From: Magnetovibrio sp.
GTDB taxonomy: Bacteria > Pseudomonadota > Alphaproteobacteria > Rhodospirillales > Casp-alpha2
NCBI GenBank assembly: GCA_002721825.1
Contig: PBLS01000021.1
Coordinates: forward strand, 1 to 64,000
Length of the DNA: 64,000 nucleotides
Reading direction: 5' to 3'
Shown piece by piece: positions 9,789-23,022 of this stretch. The translations under genes were made by a program, and so were the position numbers. The notes below the pieces were generated by a model. That model was given only the letters and a program-made list of their open reading frames with translations, was not told the origin of the DNA and made no database searches. Every line of letters begins with the position of its first letter. Within the stretch, counting starts at the first letter, position 1.

Positions 9789-10424
9789 ATGAACGCCGCG
9801 CTTAAGAATCTAGATGAGTACCTCAGTTCTCGGCTTGAAAATAAGTTACTTGCACGTGAGGAAGGGCATGGAGAGTTATCTATAACCATTCATAGAGACA
9901 ATATTATCGAAGTTGTAAAATTTCTTCGGGACGATATAAACTGCCAATTTAAGCAGGTAATGGATATTTGCGGTGTAGATCATCCAGAGAAAGAAGAGCG
10001 ATTTTCTATAATATATAACTTACTTAGCCTGTCCCACAACATACGTATCAGAATTAAAACATATACTAATGAAGAAATACCCGTACCTTCAATAACTGGT
10101 ATTTTTAGTTCAGCTAATTGGTGGGAAAGAGAGATTTGGGACTTGTACGGTATTTACTTCACCAACCATCCAGATCTACGCCGTATCCTAACTGATTATG
10201 GCTTTGAAGGCCACCCACTTCGCAAAGACTTCCCACTTACGGGGTATGTAGAGCTAAGGTATGACGACGAACAAAAGCGTGTCGTCTATGAACCCGTAAA
10301 GTTAACCCAAGAATTCCGGTCTTTCGATTTTCTAAGTCCGTGGGAAGGTTTACCAGAGGCATTACCAGGAGATGAAAAAGCAGCGCCCATGGATGAAGAT
10401 AACATCACCGATAAGGATGTGTAA
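9789..10424 (+). CDS. nuoC: NADH-quinone oxidoreductase subunit C
   Basis: [45 protein letters not shown]. Confidence 0.97.
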   Translation: MNAALKNLDEYLSSRLENKLLAREEGHGELSITIHRDNIIEVVKFLRDDINCQFKQVMDICGVDHPEKEERFSIIYNLLSLSHNIRIRIKTYTNEEIPVPSITGIFSSANWWEREIWDLYGIYFTNHPDLRRILTDYGFEGHPLRKDFPLTGYVELRYDDEQKRVVYEPVKLTQEFRSFDFLSPWEGLPEALPGDEKAAPMDEDNITDKDV

Positions 10425-11602
10425 TGGCCCAAACCGAAATTAAGAATTTTAATTTGAATTTTGGTCCGCAGCACCCCGCGGCACATGGCGTATTGCGGAT
10501 GGTACTAGAAATGGACGGAGAGATTATTGAACGTACCGATCCTCATATTGGATTGCTTCACCGGGGTACCGAAAAACTAATTGAGAACAAAAGTTACCTG
10601 CAGACAGTGCCTTATTTCGATAGGCTTGATTACGTAGCTCCCCAAAACCAAGAACATGCCTTCTGCCTAGCTACTGAAAAACTTCTGGGTTTGGAGATCC
10701 CGAAACGTGCAAAGTATTTACGTGTATTATTTTGTGAGATAGGTCGTATCCTTAATCACCTTTTAAACATAACAGCTTTCGATATGGATGTTGGAGCGAT
10801 GACGCCAATGCTTTGGGGATTTGAAGAGCGAGAGCGACTCATGGAGTTTTGTGAGCGTGTGTCAGGTGCAAGATTACATATGGCCTATTTTCGACCGGGT
10901 GGCGTTGCTTATGATATGCCCAAAGGGCTCGCCGAAGATATTAAAGAATGGGCGGATAATTTTGTTAAGTTTATAAATGACCTTGAAAGTCTATTAACAG
11001 AAAACCGTATCTTTAAACAACGAACAGTCGATATAGGGATAATTACTGCGGAAGAATGTTATGACTGGGGTTTTTCTGGACCCAATCTGCGCGCTTCTGG
11101 TATTGCATGGGACTTGCGAAAATCGCAACCTTATGACGCTTACGAAGAATTTGATTTTGATATCCCAATTGGTAAGCACGGAGATTGCTATGATCGCTAC
11201 CTCGTTCGTGTTCTAGAAATGCGTGAAAGTGTTAAAATTATTCATCAAGCTATCGACAAAATGCCAAACGGTTCCTTTAAGACCGAAAGCAACAAATTTT
11301 CTCCACCTAGCCGTACAGATATGAAACAATCGATGGAAGCTCTGATCCATCATTTTAAGTTATTCACGGAGGGCATACGTGTACCGGAAGGGGAAACGTA
11401 TACAGTTGTAGAAGCGCCAAAAGGAGAGTTTGGCGTATATTTAGTTTCCGATGGATCAAATAAGCCCTATCGCTGCAAGATACGAGCACCAGGATTTGCA
11501 CACCTGCAGGCTATGGACCATCTTTCGAAGGGCCACATGTTAGCTGATATCGTAGCCAACATAGGGTCTATCGATATTGTTTTTGGTGAAATTGACCGAT
11601 GA
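10424..11602 (+). CDS. nuoD: NADH-quinone oxidoreductase subunit D
   Basis: [64 protein letters not shown]. Confidence 0.98.
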   Translation: MAQTEIKNFNLNFGPQHPAAHGVLRMVLEMDGEIIERTDPHIGLLHRGTEKLIENKSYLQTVPYFDRLDYVAPQNQEHAFCLATEKLLGLEIPKRAKYLRVLFCEIGRILNHLLNITAFDMDVGAMTPMLWGFEERERLMEFCERVSGARLHMAYFRPGGVAYDMPKGLAEDIKEWADNFVKFINDLESLLTENRIFKQRTVDIGIITAEECYDWGFSGPNLRASGIAWDLRKSQPYDAYEEFDFDIPIGKHGDCYDRYLVRVLEMRESVKIIHQAIDKMPNGSFKTESNKFSPPSRTDMKQSMEALIHHFKLFTEGIRVPEGETYTVVEAPKGEFGVYLVSDGSNKPYRCKIRAPGFAHLQAMDHLSKGHMLADIVANIGSIDIVFGEIDR

Positions 11603-12237
11603 CTACACAAAATGAACCAAGCCAAACCTCCAAAACATTTTCTTTCACACCAAAGATTGAAATTAAGGCACTAGAAGTTTTGCAAAAATATCCAGAGGAC
11701 TGGCAAGCAAGCGCCGTAATGCCACTACTTGACCTAGCGCAGCGTCAGAATGGTGGATGGCTTTCACAAGCTGCGATTGAATACGTCGCAAACCGCCTCT
11801 CCATGCCCCTAATTCGAGTTTATGAAGTTGCATCGTTCTACACGATGTACAACCTTAAACCTATTGGAGAACATCATATCGAAGTTTGTACAAATTTACC
11901 ATGCTGGTTAAGAGGATCTGACCAACTGGTGCAGGCGTGTGAAGACTTCCTCGGTATTAAATCTGGGCAGACTACCGACGATGGTAAATTTACTATGTCA
12001 GAGGTCGAATGTCTTGGGGCATGTGTTAATGCTCCAATGATGCAAATAAATGACGACTACTATGAAGACCTTAACGTAGATGCGACGATAAAAATCCTCA
12101 GCAAGTTAAAGGCAGGCTCCAAACCTAAAACTGGCTCACAGTCAGGACGAAGATCCTGTGAACCTGCAACTGGCCTGACCAGCCTGCTCCACCAAAAAAA
12201 ACTCTTGGACAAGCAACACAATAAAGGTAAAGGCTGA
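11599..12237 (+). CDS. nuoE: NADH-quinone oxidoreductase subunit E
   Basis: [11 protein letters not shown]...[16 protein letters not shown] 2Fe-2S motif. Confidence 0.96.
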   Translation: MTTQNEPSQTSKTFSFTPKIEIKALEVLQKYPEDWQASAVMPLLDLAQRQNGGWLSQAAIEYVANRLSMPLIRVYEVASFYTMYNLKPIGEHHIEVCTNLPCWLRGSDQLVQACEDFLGIKSGQTTDDGKFTMSEVECLGACVNAPMMQINDDYYEDLNVDATIKILSKLKAGSKPKTGSQSGRRSCEPATGLTSLLHQKKLLDKQHNKGKG

Positions 12238-13520
12238 TGCTAAAAGATTCGGATAGGATCTTCACCAATCTATATGGATTAGATGATCCATTTATAAAGG
12301 GCGCGAAGAAGCGTGGAGATTGGAGTAACACCAAAAAAATTCTCAAATTGGGTCGCGAAAAAATTATAGAGTCAATTAAAGAATCAGGTTTACGAGGCCG
12401 AGGTGGAGCTGGATTTTCTACCGGCATGAAATGGTCCTTCATGCCGAAAGAAATTGGTGAAAGACCGCATTATCTTGTTATTAACGCCGACGAAGGTGAG
12501 CCAGGAACATGTAAAGACCGAGAAATAATGCGCCACGACCCACACAAGCTAATCGAAGGGGCTTTACTAGCTTCATTCGCAATAGGTGCTAATGTAGCCT
12601 ACTGTTACGTGCGTGGTGAGTTTTTCCGTGAAACAGAAGCATTACAGCGCGCAGTAAATGAAGCTTACGCTGCCAATTTTATTGGGGATAATTCCTGCGG
12701 GTCAGGCTACAAATTCGACTTCTTCATTCATAGAGGAATGGGAGCATATATTTGTGGCGAAGAGTCGGCATTAATCGAGAGTCTAGAAGGTAAAAAAGGC
12801 CAACCTAGATCAAAGCCGCCTTTCCCCGCAAATATCGGCGTTTTTGGTTGCCCTACAACCGTAAATAACGTGGAGTCTATCGCTGTAGTTCCGGAAATAA
12901 TGCGAAGGGGAGATGAATGGTTTTCTGGCCTTGGTAAAATAAATAACACGGGAACCAAACTTTTTTTAATTTCCGGACACGTAAATACGCCGTGTGCCGT
13001 CGAAGAAGAGATGGGCATCCCACTTAAAGAACTAATTGAAAAACATGCTGGAGGAGTACGAGGCGGTTGGGATAATCTCAAAGCAGTCATCCCAGGGGGA
13101 GCTTCTGTACCCCTTCTTGTGAAGGAAGAATGTGAAACAGTTACTATGGATTTTGATGCCCTGCGGGAATTACGTTCCGGTCTAGGTACAGCTGCCGTTA
13201 TGGTTATGGACAAATCCACGGATATTATCCGCGCAATAACACGCCTATCGGCCTTTTATAAGCATGAAAGTTGTGGACAGTGCACTCCCTGCCGTGAAGG
13301 AACTGGGTGGATGTGGCGTATTATGGAACGTATATGTGTGGGCAATGCCAGTGTTGATGAAATTGATATGCTGGAAGAAGTCACCCACCAAATTGAGGGC
13401 CATACCATTTGTGCACACGGCGATGCAGCGGCCTGGCCAATCCAAGGTTTAATTCGTAAGTTTCGCGATGAAATGATAAAACGAAATTCGGGCAATTCCA
13501 AAACTATAAAAGCAGCATAA
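12237..13520 (+). CDS. nuoF: NADH-quinone oxidoreductase subunit F
   Basis: [47 protein letters not shown]. Confidence 0.98.
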   Translation: MLKDSDRIFTNLYGLDDPFIKGAKKRGDWSNTKKILKLGREKIIESIKESGLRGRGGAGFSTGMKWSFMPKEIGERPHYLVINADEGEPGTCKDREIMRHDPHKLIEGALLASFAIGANVAYCYVRGEFFRETEALQRAVNEAYAANFIGDNSCGSGYKFDFFIHRGMGAYICGEESALIESLEGKKGQPRSKPPFPANIGVFGCPTTVNNVESIAVVPEIMRRGDEWFSGLGKINNTGTKLFLISGHVNTPCAVEEEMGIPLKELIEKHAGGVRGGWDNLKAVIPGGASVPLLVKEECETVTMDFDALRELRSGLGTAAVMVMDKSTDIIRAITRLSAFYKHESCGQCTPCREGTGWMWRIMERICVGNASVDEIDMLEEVTHQIEGHTICAHGDAAAWPIQGLIRKFRDEMIKRNSGNSKTIKAA

Positions 13521-13530
13521 AAGTTATCCC

Positions 13531-15594
13531 ATGGTAAAATTAACCATTGACCAAAAAGAATACGAGATTGATGCCGAAATGAGCGTATTACAAGCTTGTG
13601 AGCAAGCTGGAATTGAAATTCCTCGGTTTTGCTATCATGAACGTCTATCGATCGCGGGTAATTGTCGTATGTGTTTAGTCGCGATGAAGAACTCCCCAAA
13701 GCCTGTCGCATCCTGTACCATGCCTGTGGCAGATGGCATGGTCATCTCAACTAATTCACCTGAGGTACAAAAAATGCGAAGAAGCGTAATGGAGTTTCTT
13801 CTCATCAATCACCCGCTAGATTGCCCAATATGTGACCAAGGCGGAGAGTGCGATTTACAAGATCAAGCTATGGCCTATGGTTGGGACGGTAGCCGTTTCC
13901 AGGAGAACAAACGCGCCGTTAAAGACAAGGAATTTGGGCCTCTAGTAAAAACAATCATGACCCGTTGTATTCATTGTACGCGCTGTGTCCGGTTCGCATC
14001 CGAAATAGCGGGAGTACCTGAACTGGGGCTGGTTGGAAGAGGGGAAAACGTTGAAATCGCAACTTATGTGGAGCAAGCATTAACTTCAGAGCTCTCTGGA
14101 AATATGATCGATCTTTGTCCTGTTGGTGCTTTAACTAATAAACCATATGCCTTTCACGCGCGTTCATGGGAGTTAAAGAAAACAGAAAGCGTCGATGTTA
14201 TGGACGCCATAGGGTCTAACATACGCATTGATACGCGCGGATCAAAGGTCATGCGAATCCTGCCGAGGATAAATGAGTTGGTAAATGAAGAATGGATATC
14301 TGACAAAAGCCGATTTGCTTGTGACGGACTTTCTCGACAGCGTCTTGATAATCCGTATTTGCGGCGTAACGGTAGACTTGTAAAAGTAACTTGGGAAGAG
14401 GCATTTAATGCTATTGCTTTAGCCACAAAACGGGTTAACGGAGACGAAATAGCCGCTATAGCTGGGGACTTAGCCGATTGCGAGGCAATGACTGCATTGA
14501 AAGACCTTATGTCAGCACTCGGTTCACCGAACATTGATTGCCGCCAAGATGGAGCCCACTTAGATGCATCAGTAAGGTCATCCTATATTTTTAACTCTAC
14601 CATTAGCGGTATCGACCGTGCATCGGCGCTACTACTAGTTGGAACTGACCCTCGCTCCGAAGCGCCTGTGCTCAATGCCCGTATCCGTAAGCGTTGGGCT
14701 TTAGGGAGTTTTGCAATTGGCTCGATCGGCTGTGACAATCAATTGAGTTACCCTGTAACTTTTTTAGGTGACACCCCGAAAGTACTCGAAGAACTAAACA
14801 AAGGTAAACACAGCTTCAGTAAAACCCTAATAGATGCCGAACGCCCGATGATTATCTTAGGTCAAGGAGCTTTGGCTCGCCCAGACGGAGCCACAATACT
14901 TTTCAGAAGTCGTCAAATTGCAGAAAAATACGGAGCTGTTAATAATAATTGGAATGGATTTAACATCCTTCATAAAGCTGCTGCTCGGGTTGGCGGCCTT
15001 GATTTAGGGTTTGTACCCCAAGATGGAGGATTAAATGTCACTAACATAATCGAAGGAGCTAGAAATGGCTCCGTTAAAATCGTCTATCTCCTCGGAGCCG
15101 ATGAAATAAATACTTCAAATCTTGGAAAAGCTTTTGTTATCTACCAAGGGCATCATGGCGATGTTGGTGCCAATCGCGCAGACGTAATCCTACCTGGAGC
15201 TGCATACACAGAAAAGAATGCAACCTATGTAAATACTGAAGGCCGCGTACAACTCAGTCAATTAGCTACATTTCCACCTGGTGAAGCGCGTGAAGATTGG
15301 ACTATTATAAGAGCTCTTTCGGAGGTGCTTGGCCACACACTCCCGTTCGATAACTTACGTCAGCTGCGAGCCCGCATGCTAGAAATCAACAGTATTTTTC
15401 TCAATATTGATCAGGTAGCCCCTGCCGTTTGGAAGCGTTTTGGGTCCTCTGGTCGTCTCGAAAATTCTCAAATCAAGTGTGGACATTCTAATTTTTATAT
15501 GACTGATCCAATTAGCCGCGCATCAGAAACTATGGCACAGTGTACAGATACATTTCTCCGCACGAATCAGGGAAAAACGGGTACCGATGGCTGA
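13531..15594 (+). CDS. nuoG: NADH-quinone oxidoreductase subunit G
   Basis: [43 protein letters not shown]. Confidence 0.97.
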   Translation: MVKLTIDQKEYEIDAEMSVLQACEQAGIEIPRFCYHERLSIAGNCRMCLVAMKNSPKPVASCTMPVADGMVISTNSPEVQKMRRSVMEFLLINHPLDCPICDQGGECDLQDQAMAYGWDGSRFQENKRAVKDKEFGPLVKTIMTRCIHCTRCVRFASEIAGVPELGLVGRGENVEIATYVEQALTSELSGNMIDLCPVGALTNKPYAFHARSWELKKTESVDVMDAIGSNIRIDTRGSKVMRILPRINELVNEEWISDKSRFACDGLSRQRLDNPYLRRNGRLVKVTWEEAFNAIALATKRVNGDEIAAIAGDLADCEAMTALKDLMSALGSPNIDCRQDGAHLDASVRSSYIFNSTISGIDRASALLLVGTDPRSEAPVLNARIRKRWALGSFAIGSIGCDNQLSYPVTFLGDTPKVLEELNKGKHSFSKTLIDAERPMIILGQGALARPDGATILFRSRQIAEKYGAVNNNWNGFNILHKAAARVGGLDLGFVPQDGGLNVTNIIEGARNGSVKIVYLLGADEINTSNLGKAFVIYQGHHGDVGANRADVILPGAAYTEKNATYVNTEGRVQLSQLATFPPGEAREDWTIIRALSEVLGHTLPFDNLRQLRARMLEINSIFLNIDQVAPAVWKRFGSSGRLENSQIKCGHSNFYMTDPISRASETMAQCTDTFLRTNQGKTGTDG

Positions 15595-16606
15595 AGCATG
15601 GGATACGCACATATGGCCTATGACTTGGATGGTCATCAAAATATTCGCAATTGTGATACCTATATTAATTTCCGTTGCCTATTTAACTTACGTAGAACGT
15701 AAAGTAATCGGTGCCATACACCTAAGAAAAGGACCTAATGTCGTAGGCCCATTTGGGCTATTCCAGCCATTGGCCGATGGGTTAAAGCTATTCTTAAAAG
15801 AAACTATTGTTCCATCCGGCGCAAATCGAGGAGTATTCATTTTTGCCCCATGTATTACCTTTATCTTAGCCCTCGTTGCCTGGGCAGTAATTCCTTTCGA
15901 TCAAGGTCTGGTCTTAGCGGATATTAATGTTGGAATTCTATATCTCTTTGCTATTTCTTCGTTAGGTGTGTACGGCATCCTAATGGCCGGTTGGGCATCT
16001 AACTCACGCTACGCCTTCCTCGGTGCAATCCGGTCCGCTGCTCAAATGGTTTCTTATGAAGTCTCCATGGGGTTCATAATAATTACAGTACTTCTTTGTG
16101 TAGGCTCGCTAAATCTTTCTGATATCGTTAACGCACAAAAACATCTCTGGTTTGTTATACCTCTATTTCCAATGGCAGTTATATTTTTCATTTCAACACT
16201 TGCGGAAACAAATCGCCACCCTTTCGATCTACCGGAAGCAGAAGCTGAATTAGTAGCGGGGTATAATGTCGAATACTCAGCCATGACATTTGGACTCTTT
16301 TTTTTAGGTGAATACGCCAATATGATCCTTATGGCCGCAATGACATCAATACTATTCCTAGGTGGCTGGCTACCGCCCATTGACATGGTACCCTTCTCGC
16401 TAATCCCTGGACCAATATGGTTTGCAAGCAAAATAGCATTCTGCCTTTTTATATTCCTTTGGGTGCGAGCAACCTTCCCACGTTACCGTTATGACCAATT
16501 AATGCGCTTAGGGTGGAAGGTATTCCTACCAATTTCATTAACTGCGGTAGCAATAGTTAGTGGCGTGCTGGTAGGTTTTGACCTAACACCCATACAAAAT
16601 AGATAG
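15587..16606 (+). CDS. nuoH: NADH-quinone oxidoreductase subunit H
   Basis: [60 protein letters not shown]. Confidence 0.98.
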   Translation: MAEAWDTHIWPMTWMVIKIFAIVIPILISVAYLTYVERKVIGAIHLRKGPNVVGPFGLFQPLADGLKLFLKETIVPSGANRGVFIFAPCITFILALVAWAVIPFDQGLVLADINVGILYLFAISSLGVYGILMAGWASNSRYAFLGAIRSAAQMVSYEVSMGFIIITVLLCVGSLNLSDIVNAQKHLWFVIPLFPMAVIFFISTLAETNRHPFDLPEAEAELVAGYNVEYSAMTFGLFFLGEYANMILMAAMTSILFLGGWLPPIDMVPFSLIPGPIWFASKIAFCLFIFLWVRATFPRYRYDQLMRLGWKVFLPISLTAVAIVSGVLVGFDLTPIQNR

Positions 16607-16615
16607 AGGCAAGAC

Positions 16616-17104
16616 ATGGGATCGTTCGCAACAAGTGCCAAGACTATTTTCTTAGGGGAATTAATTAGCGGTATGGCGTTAACGCTACGTTACATGTTTC
16701 GACGCAAGGTAACCCTAAACTATCCTTATGAAAAAGGTCCAATCAGCCCACGCTTTCGCGGCGAACACGCATTACGACGCTATCCAAATGGCGAAGAACG
16801 TTGCATCGCTTGTAAACTATGCGAGGCAGTTTGTCCGGCACAGGCAATTACTATAGAAGCCAGTTCTCGTGATGATGGTTCGAGACGAACCACTCGCTAC
16901 GATATCGATATGACAAAGTGTATTTACTGCGGATATTGTGAAGAGGCGTGTCCAGTAGATGCTATTGTAGAAGGCCCTAATTTCGAGTTCGCTACCGAGA
17001 CACACGAAGAATTGTTGTATGACAAAACAAAACTTCTAGATAACGGAGACCGTTGGGAAATTGAAATTGCCGAGCGCCTTAGATTGAATGCGTCTTACAG
17101 GTGA
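16616..17104 (+). CDS. nuoI: NADH-quinone oxidoreductase subunit I
   Basis: [18 protein letters not shown] and [24 protein letters not shown]. Confidence 0.98.
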   Translation: MGSFATSAKTIFLGELISGMALTLRYMFRRKVTLNYPYEKGPISPRFRGEHALRRYPNGEERCIACKLCEAVCPAQAITIEASSRDDGSRRTTRYDIDMTKCIYCGYCEEACPVDAIVEGPNFEFATETHEELLYDKTKLLDNGDRWEIEIAERLRLNASYR

Positions 17105-17114
17105 GTAGTTATTC

Positions 17115-17720
17115 ATGATTGATGCTTTAATATTTTACATGTTTGCATGTACCTGTGTAGCGTCTGCAGTATTAGTCATCACGGTACGGAACCCGGTGCA
17201 TTCGGTCCTTTTTTTAATTTTAGCGTTTTTTAATGCTGCTGGTTTGTTCGTACTTCTTGGTGCTGAATTTTTAGCAATGATCTTAGTCGTCGTATACGTA
17301 GGAGCAGTAGCCGTACTTTTTATGTTCGTAGTGATGATGTTAGACATTAATTTCGTCCAGTTACGCCAAGGATTTCTGGAGTACTTACCAATCGGAGGAT
17401 TAGTCGGACTTATTCTGCTCGTTGAATTAATTACAGTTCTAGGTAGCTGGGTAGTAAAACCCATTTCGGGCACTAATGATACCCTTCACACAATGGGTTC
17501 AATCTCGAATACACACGCACTAGGCCATCTCATTTACACGCACTACGTTTATCTGTTTCAAGCCTCTGGGATTATTCTTCTAGTAGCTATGATTGGCGCT
17601 ATTGTTTTAACCCACCGCAATCGTGAAGGGGTTAAGAGACAAACTATCAATGATCAATTGCGCCGTAATCCGTCAAATTCTGTTGAGCTACGCAAAGTAG
17701 AACCAGGGAAGGGAATATAA
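17115..17720 (+). CDS. nuoJ: NADH-quinone oxidoreductase subunit J
   Basis: [51 protein letters not shown]. Confidence 0.97.
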   Translation: MIDALIFYMFACTCVASAVLVITVRNPVHSVLFLILAFFNAAGLFVLLGAEFLAMILVVVYVGAVAVLFMFVVMMLDINFVQLRQGFLEYLPIGGLVGLILLVELITVLGSWVVKPISGTNDTLHTMGSISNTHALGHLIYTHYVYLFQASGIILLVAMIGAIVLTHRNREGVKRQTINDQLRRNPSNSVELRKVEPGKGI

Positions 17721-18031
17721 TGTTTGATATTGGCCTTAGTCACTATCTAACAGTTAGCGCAATATTATTCACCCTTGGTATATTTGGGTTATTTTTAAAT
17801 CGGAAAAATGTAATTATTATCCTTATGTCAATTGAATTAATGCTGTTGGCAGTGAACATTAATTTAGTTGCCTTTTCTGCCGCACTTGGTGACCTAGTTG
17901 GTCAGGTATTCGCTATGTTTGTACTCACTGTTGCAGCAGCTGAAGCGGCCATTGGACTTGCCATCCTCGTAGCCTTCTTTCGCAACCGAGGCTCAATCGC
18001 TGTCGAAGATATAAACATGATGAAGGGTTAA
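17720..18031 (+). CDS. nuoK: NADH-quinone oxidoreductase subunit K
   Basis: [48 protein letters not shown]. Confidence 0.97.
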   Translation: MFDIGLSHYLTVSAILFTLGIFGLFLNRKNVIIILMSIELMLLAVNINLVAFSAALGDLVGQVFAMFVLTVAAAEAAIGLAILVAFFRNRGSIAVEDINMMKG

Positions 18032-18037
18032 CCCAGA

Positions 18038-19999
18038 ATGCTAGAGACTCTAATCGTCATGTTTCCATTAATTGGTGCCATAATAGCTGGTATGATGACG
18101 TTCGGGAGAAATCTCGAAAAAGAAACTAGGCTAAATATTGACCGTGCAGCACAGTGGATCACTTGTTTAGGAATGCTCCTTTCCACGTTGTGTTCCATCA
18201 TAGTATTTATGGATTTTATCAATGGTAGCTCCTCTAGGACTACCGAACTATTTACATGGCTGACCTCTGGTACTGTTGAAGTCTCATGGGCCTTAAAAGT
18301 TGATACTCTCACTGCGGTTATGATGCTTGTCGTCACTGGTGTTTCTACGGTGGTACACGTTTACTCAATTGGCTACATGCATCATGACACCTCCATTCCT
18401 CGATTCATGAGCTACCTTAGCTTGTTCACCTTCTTTATGCTCATGTTAATTACTGCTGATAACTTACTCCAATTATTTTTCGGCTGGGAAGGCGTTGGGC
18501 TCGCATCATACTTACTAATAGGTTTTTGGTACAAAAAACCGTCTGCAAATGCCGCAGCAATTAAAGCTTTTTTAGTTAACCGGGTTGGTGATTTTGGCTT
18601 CGCTATTGGTATTTTTGGTGTTTTTATGATTTTTGACACTATTCATCTCGAAACAATTTTCACTACGGTGATCGATAAAAAGGATGTTACTATAAATTTT
18701 TTAGGATTTGACCTGCATGCTATTACCGTACTCTGCTTACTCTTATTTATCGGGGCAATGGGCAAATCTGCCCAGTTAGGTCTCCATACATGGCTGCCCG
18801 ACGCAATGGAAGGGCCAACTCCGGTTTCTGCTTTAATACATGCTGCAACTATGGTAACCGCGGGCGTCTTTATGGTTGCCAGACTATCCCCCCTGTTTGA
18901 ATATTCTGACCTCGCACTCACCGTAATAACTATTATTGGCGCGTCCACTGCTATTTTTGCCGCAACGATAGCATGCGTCCAAAACGATATTAAACGGGTC
19001 ATTGCTTATTCCACGTGTTCTCAACTTGGCTACATGTTTTTTGCGTGCGGAGTTTCTGCATATTCGGCCGGTATTTTTCACTTGATGACGCATGGTTTTT
19101 TCAAGGCGCTTCTGTTTTTAGGCGCCGGTTCGGTTATACATGCAATGTCTGATGAACAAGATATGCGAAAAATGGGAGGGATTTGGCGCATGGTGCCCGC
19201 AACGTATATATTAATGTGGATTGGTTCACTCGCTTTAGCCGGAATTTGGCCATTTGCTGGTTTTTACTCTAAGGATATTGTCCTTGAAGCCGCTTGGGCA
19301 TCCCAGACTATCGTTGGTCAATATGCTTTTTGGACAGGCATTCTAGCTGCTTTCTTAACCGCTTTTTACTCTTGGAGATTAATTTTCTTAACATTCCATG
19401 GTACTCCTCGCGCAGATGAAGTCACTATGGGACATGTACACGAAAGTCCCAAAATAATGATCCTACCCCTGTTAGTACTAGCTATAGGCGCGATATTTGC
19501 GGGTTATATTGGATACGAGCATTTTGTGGGTTACAAAAATACCAATTTCTGGGACAATTCTATATTTATACTCGATCAACATAGTGCACTTGAGGACGCA
19601 CATCACGTTTCCAGTTGGGTAAAATATCTGCCATTGATTGTTGGACTCTTAGGAATATGCCTAGCTTATACATTTTACATATACAAAACAGACATCCCAG
19701 ATCATCTCAAAAACGCCTTCTACACATTTTATAAATTTCTACTCAACAAATGGTATTTCGACGAATTATATGATCGGGTATTTGTAAAACCTAGTTTTTC
19801 TTTTGGTCACGGGTTTTGGAATGTAATTGACGACTGGATTATTGACGGACTTGGTCCAGATGGGATCTCCGAAACCATAAAACGCACTGCATCTAAAGTT
19901 ACAACGCTTCAAACTGGGTATCTCTACCATTATGCATTCGCTATGCTAATTGGTGTTGTACTTATTATCACCGGGTACCTATTTAAAAGCGTTGGTTGA
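18038..19999 (+). CDS. nuoL: NADH-quinone oxidoreductase subunit L
   Basis: GLHTWLPDAMEGPTPVSALIHAATMVTAGVFMVARLSPLFE, RVIAYSTCSQLGYMFFACG. Confidence 0.97.
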   Translation: MLETLIVMFPLIGAIIAGMMTFGRNLEKETRLNIDRAAQWITCLGMLLSTLCSIIVFMDFINGSSSRTTELFTWLTSGTVEVSWALKVDTLTAVMMLVVTGVSTVVHVYSIGYMHHDTSIPRFMSYLSLFTFFMLMLITADNLLQLFFGWEGVGLASYLLIGFWYKKPSANAAAIKAFLVNRVGDFGFAIGIFGVFMIFDTIHLETIFTTVIDKKDVTINFLGFDLHAITVLCLLLFIGAMGKSAQLGLHTWLPDAMEGPTPVSALIHAATMVTAGVFMVARLSPLFEYSDLALTVITIIGASTAIFAATIACVQNDIKRVIAYSTCSQLGYMFFACGVSAYSAGIFHLMTHGFFKALLFLGAGSVIHAMSDEQDMRKMGGIWRMVPATYILMWIGSLALAGIWPFAGFYSKDIVLEAAWASQTIVGQYAFWTGILAAFLTAFYSWRLIFLTFHGTPRADEVTMGHVHESPKIMILPLLVLAIGAIFAGYIGYEHFVGYKNTNFWDNSIFILDQHSALEDAHHVSSWVKYLPLIVGLLGICLAYTFYIYKTDIPDHLKNAFYTFYKFLLNKWYFDELYDRVFVKPSFSFGHGFWNVIDDWIIDGLGPDGISETIKRTASKVTTLQTGYLYHYAFAMLIGVVLIITGYLFKSVG

Positions 20000-20006
20000 T
20001 AGTCTT

Positions 20007-21524
20007 ATGAGTGAATTCCCCATACTCTCATTGGTAACCTTTCTCCCAATTGCGGGAGCACTTTTCATTCTTACCATTCGCGACAAAGAACCTCACGTTG
20101 TCGAACGCAATGCCCGCTACGTAGCTCTTTGGACCTCTGGAGTTAATTTTCTTTTATCCTTGTATCTTTGGTTCAATTTTGACTCCTCGTCAGCTGCGTT
20201 CCAATTCGTTGTAAAGTCTGAATGGATGCCAATTCTTGGCCTATCTTACCATTTGGGTGTAGACGGGATATCAATTTTGTTCGTTCTATTAACCACTTTG
20301 CTAACCCCAATTTGTGTTTTAGCAAGTTGGGAGAGCATATCTGTACGCATAAAGGAATACATGATTTCTTTTCTTGTATTAGAAACCTTGATGGTCGGAA
20401 TGTTTTGTGCGCTCGACCTAATGCTTTTTTATATTTTTTTCGAAGGTGTCTTGATACCAATGTTTCTAATTATTGGTATTTGGGGAGGTGCTCGGCGCGT
20501 TTATTCAGCGTTCAAACTGTTTCTCTTCACGCTAACAGGGTCGGTATTAATGCTACTGGCTATGTTTACAATGTATTTTGACGCTGGCACTTCGGATATT
20601 AGCAAGCTCTTAACTCATAGTTTCCCCGCTAGTTTACAGACTTGGTTGTGGCTAGCATTTTTTGCATCGTTTGCAGTAAAAATCCCCATGTGGCCTGTAC
20701 ATACATGGCTCCCAGATGCCCATGTAGAAGCCCCGACAGCAGGTTCAGTTATATTGGCCGGTGTTTTACTGAAATTTGGCGGCTATGGTATGTTACGTTT
20801 TTCGCTACCAATGTTTCCTCTAGCGTCTATAGACTTCACACCACTAGTATATACCCTTTCGATGGTTGCCATTATCTACACCTCTTTAGTGGCATTAGTG
20901 CAGAGTGATATGAAAAAACTGATCGCTTACTCCTCTATTGCACATATGGGTTTTGTAACTATTGGTGTCTTTACTCCAACCACACAGGGTGTCGAGGGGG
21001 CCATATATGTCATGTTAAGTCATGGTGTTGTATCAAGTGCGTTATTCTTGATCGTTGGTGTAATATATGATCGAAATCATTCGCGTAAGATCGCAGATTA
21101 CGGTGGTCTCGTGCACCGTATGCCAGTCTATGCAATGATTTTCATGGTCTTCACACTCGCCTCCATAGGCCTGCCTGGTACCGGTGGTTTTATCGGCGAG
21201 TTTCTCGTACTCATAGGTGTTTTCCAAATAAATACATGGGTCGCCACATTAGCGTCATTAGGGATAATTTTTAGTGCGGCTTATATGCTCTACCTCTATC
21301 GTCGAGTAATTTTTGGTGAATTAACAAATGATAAATTAAAGAAGACGTTTGATCTTACCCCACGTGAGTGGTCTTTATTCGCACCTTTATTGCTATTGAC
21401 TATATGGATGGGGATTTATCCCTCAACATTTCTAGATTTTATGCATGTTTCTGTTGACAGCCTTCTAAAGCAAGTCGAACAGGCTCAAGCGGTGGCTACA
21501 AACATAAGCTTTGCTGCAAAATAG
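20007..21524 (+). CDS. nuoM: NADH-quinone oxidoreductase subunit M
   Basis: PVHTWLPDAHVEAPTAGSVILAGVLLKFGGYG; ATG 20007 preferred over ORF start 19950, which overlaps nuoL. Confidence 0.96.
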   Translation: MSEFPILSLVTFLPIAGALFILTIRDKEPHVVERNARYVALWTSGVNFLLSLYLWFNFDSSSAAFQFVVKSEWMPILGLSYHLGVDGISILFVLLTTLLTPICVLASWESISVRIKEYMISFLVLETLMVGMFCALDLMLFYIFFEGVLIPMFLIIGIWGGARRVYSAFKLFLFTLTGSVLMLLAMFTMYFDAGTSDISKLLTHSFPASLQTWLWLAFFASFAVKIPMWPVHTWLPDAHVEAPTAGSVILAGVLLKFGGYGMLRFSLPMFPLASIDFTPLVYTLSMVAIIYTSLVALVQSDMKKLIAYSSIAHMGFVTIGVFTPTTQGVEGAIYVMLSHGVVSSALFLIVGVIYDRNHSRKIADYGGLVHRMPVYAMIFMVFTLASIGLPGTGGFIGEFLVLIGVFQINTWVATLASLGIIFSAAYMLYLYRRVIFGELTNDKLKKTFDLTPREWSLFAPLLLLTIWMGIYPSTFLDFMHVSVDSLLKQVEQAQAVATNISFAAK

Positions 21525-21543
21525 GACCGGAAGGGAAAGCTTT

Positions 21544-23022
21544 ATGCCACTTGCAGAAACACCAAATGTAATAGCGGCTTTACCCGAATTATTTCTGGCT
21601 CTAATTGTTATGGTGTCAGTAGTCTTGGGTGTCTTTCAAAAAGGTGGAGCCAATGAAATCAACGTTAAGGTTTTTCGCGTTGTTTTCTGGTTATCTACAA
21701 TTTCTATTACTCTAACAGCGTTTCTGCTTATTTTGTATGCGGGAGAGCGTACGGTCACATTTGCTGGCTTATTCCTTTCTGACACATATTCCGTATTCTG
21801 CAAAATTCTTATTCTAACCGGCTCAGTTATTACCCTAGTTATTGCTCGGCAATTTCTTGAACGTCATGAAATGGCTCGTTTCGAGTATCCTATTATTATA
21901 ACAATTGCCACCCTCGGCATGCTTATGATGGTATCTGCCAACGACCTTATTAGCCTTAATCTAAGCTTAGAATTGTGGAGCTTATCTCTCTATATCATTG
22001 CTGCCATTCGCCGCGATGATATCCGTTCTAGCGAATCCGGTCTCAAATATTTCGTTCTCGGGGCATTAGCTTCGGGCTTATTTCTTTATGGCGCATCCCT
22101 TATTTATGGATTTAGCGGTACCACAAATTTTGATGAATTATCTAAAATATTTAGTGCTAGTACTGATGCCAAAATAGGTCTTGGAATAATTTTTGGTATT
22201 ACGTTCATAATTGCTGGCCTCGCATTCAAAATCGCAGCCGTGCCATTCCATATGTGGACCCCAGATGTTTACGAAGGAGCGCCAACACCAGTAACAGCAT
22301 TCTTTGCGGTCGCGCCAAAAATTGCTGCGCTAGCCTTATTGATACGCGTAATGGTTGGACCATTTGGTGACCTCTGGGCACATTGGCAACAAATTATCGT
22401 ATTTCTTTCGATCGCATCGATGTTACTGGGAGCATTCGGAGCTATAAAACAATACAATATCAAACGTCTAATGGCATATAGTTCTATAGGACATATTGGC
22501 TATGCATTAATAGGACTCGCTAATGGGAACGAAGCTGGCGTCAGGGCAGTTCTTATTTATTTAGCAATTTACCTAGTAATGAATATTGGCTGTTTTGCGT
22601 GTATTTTAGCTATGCGAAAAGATGATAGAATGGTTGAAAACATAGAAAGTCTTGCAGGTCTAGGAAAAAGCCATCCTTTGTTGGCCGCAGCAATGGCAAT
22701 ATTCATGTTTTCTATGGCGGGAATTCCTCCCATGGCAGGATTTTTCGGTAAACTTTATATTTTTTTAGCGGCTATTGAAAACGAACTTTATTTACTAGCA
22801 ATCATTGGGGTTTTAACGAGCGTGGTCGCTTCATTTTACTACTTGCGCATTATACGGATAATATACTTTGACGATATTGATGAACCTCTCGACAAACCTA
22901 TCGACAAAGAAATAGGTATTGTTACTACATTTGCTGGCCTAGCTGTTCTATTCTTTTTCTTATATCCGGGATATCTCGTTACTAAAGCGGCAACCGCGGC
23001 AGCGTCATTATTTTCTGGATAA
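21544..23022 (+). CDS. nuoN: NADH-quinone oxidoreductase subunit N
   Basis: PFHMWTPDVYEGAPTPVTAFFAVAPKIAA, RLMAYSSIGHIGYALIGL. Confidence 0.96.
   Translation: MPLAETPNVIAALPELFLALIVMVSVVLGVFQKGGANEINVKVFRVVFWLSTISITLTAFLLILYAGERTVTFAGLFLSDTYSVFCKILILTGSVITLVIARQFLERHEMARFEYPIIITIATLGMLMMVSANDLISLNLSLELWSLSLYIIAAIRRDDIRSSESGLKYFVLGALASGLFLYGASLIYGFSGTTNFDELSKIFSASTDAKIGLGIIFGITFIIAGLAFKIAAVPFHMWTPDVYEGAPTPVTAFFAVAPKIAALALLIRVMVGPFGDLWAHWQQIIVFLSIASMLLGAFGAIKQYNIKRLMAYSSIGHIGYALIGLANGNEAGVRAVLIYLAIYLVMNIGCFACILAMRKDDRMVENIESLAGLGKSHPLLAAAMAIFMFSMAGIPPMAGFFGKLYIFLAAIENELYLLAIIGVLTSVVASFYYLRIIRIIYFDDIDEPLDKPIDKEIGIVTTFAGLAVLFFFLYPGYLVTKAATAAASLFSG

Noticed and set aside
12728-13711. Minus-strand ORFs of 60-160 aa inside nuoF/nuoG and similar antisense ORFs elsewhere
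   Set aside because: They lie opposite strongly supported conserved genes and show no recognisable family motifs; treated as shadow ORFs.
8855-23022. Novelty within the nuo operon
   Set aside because: All 14 subunits are in canonical order with intact motifs and no inserted genes; ordinary alphaproteobacterial arrangement.
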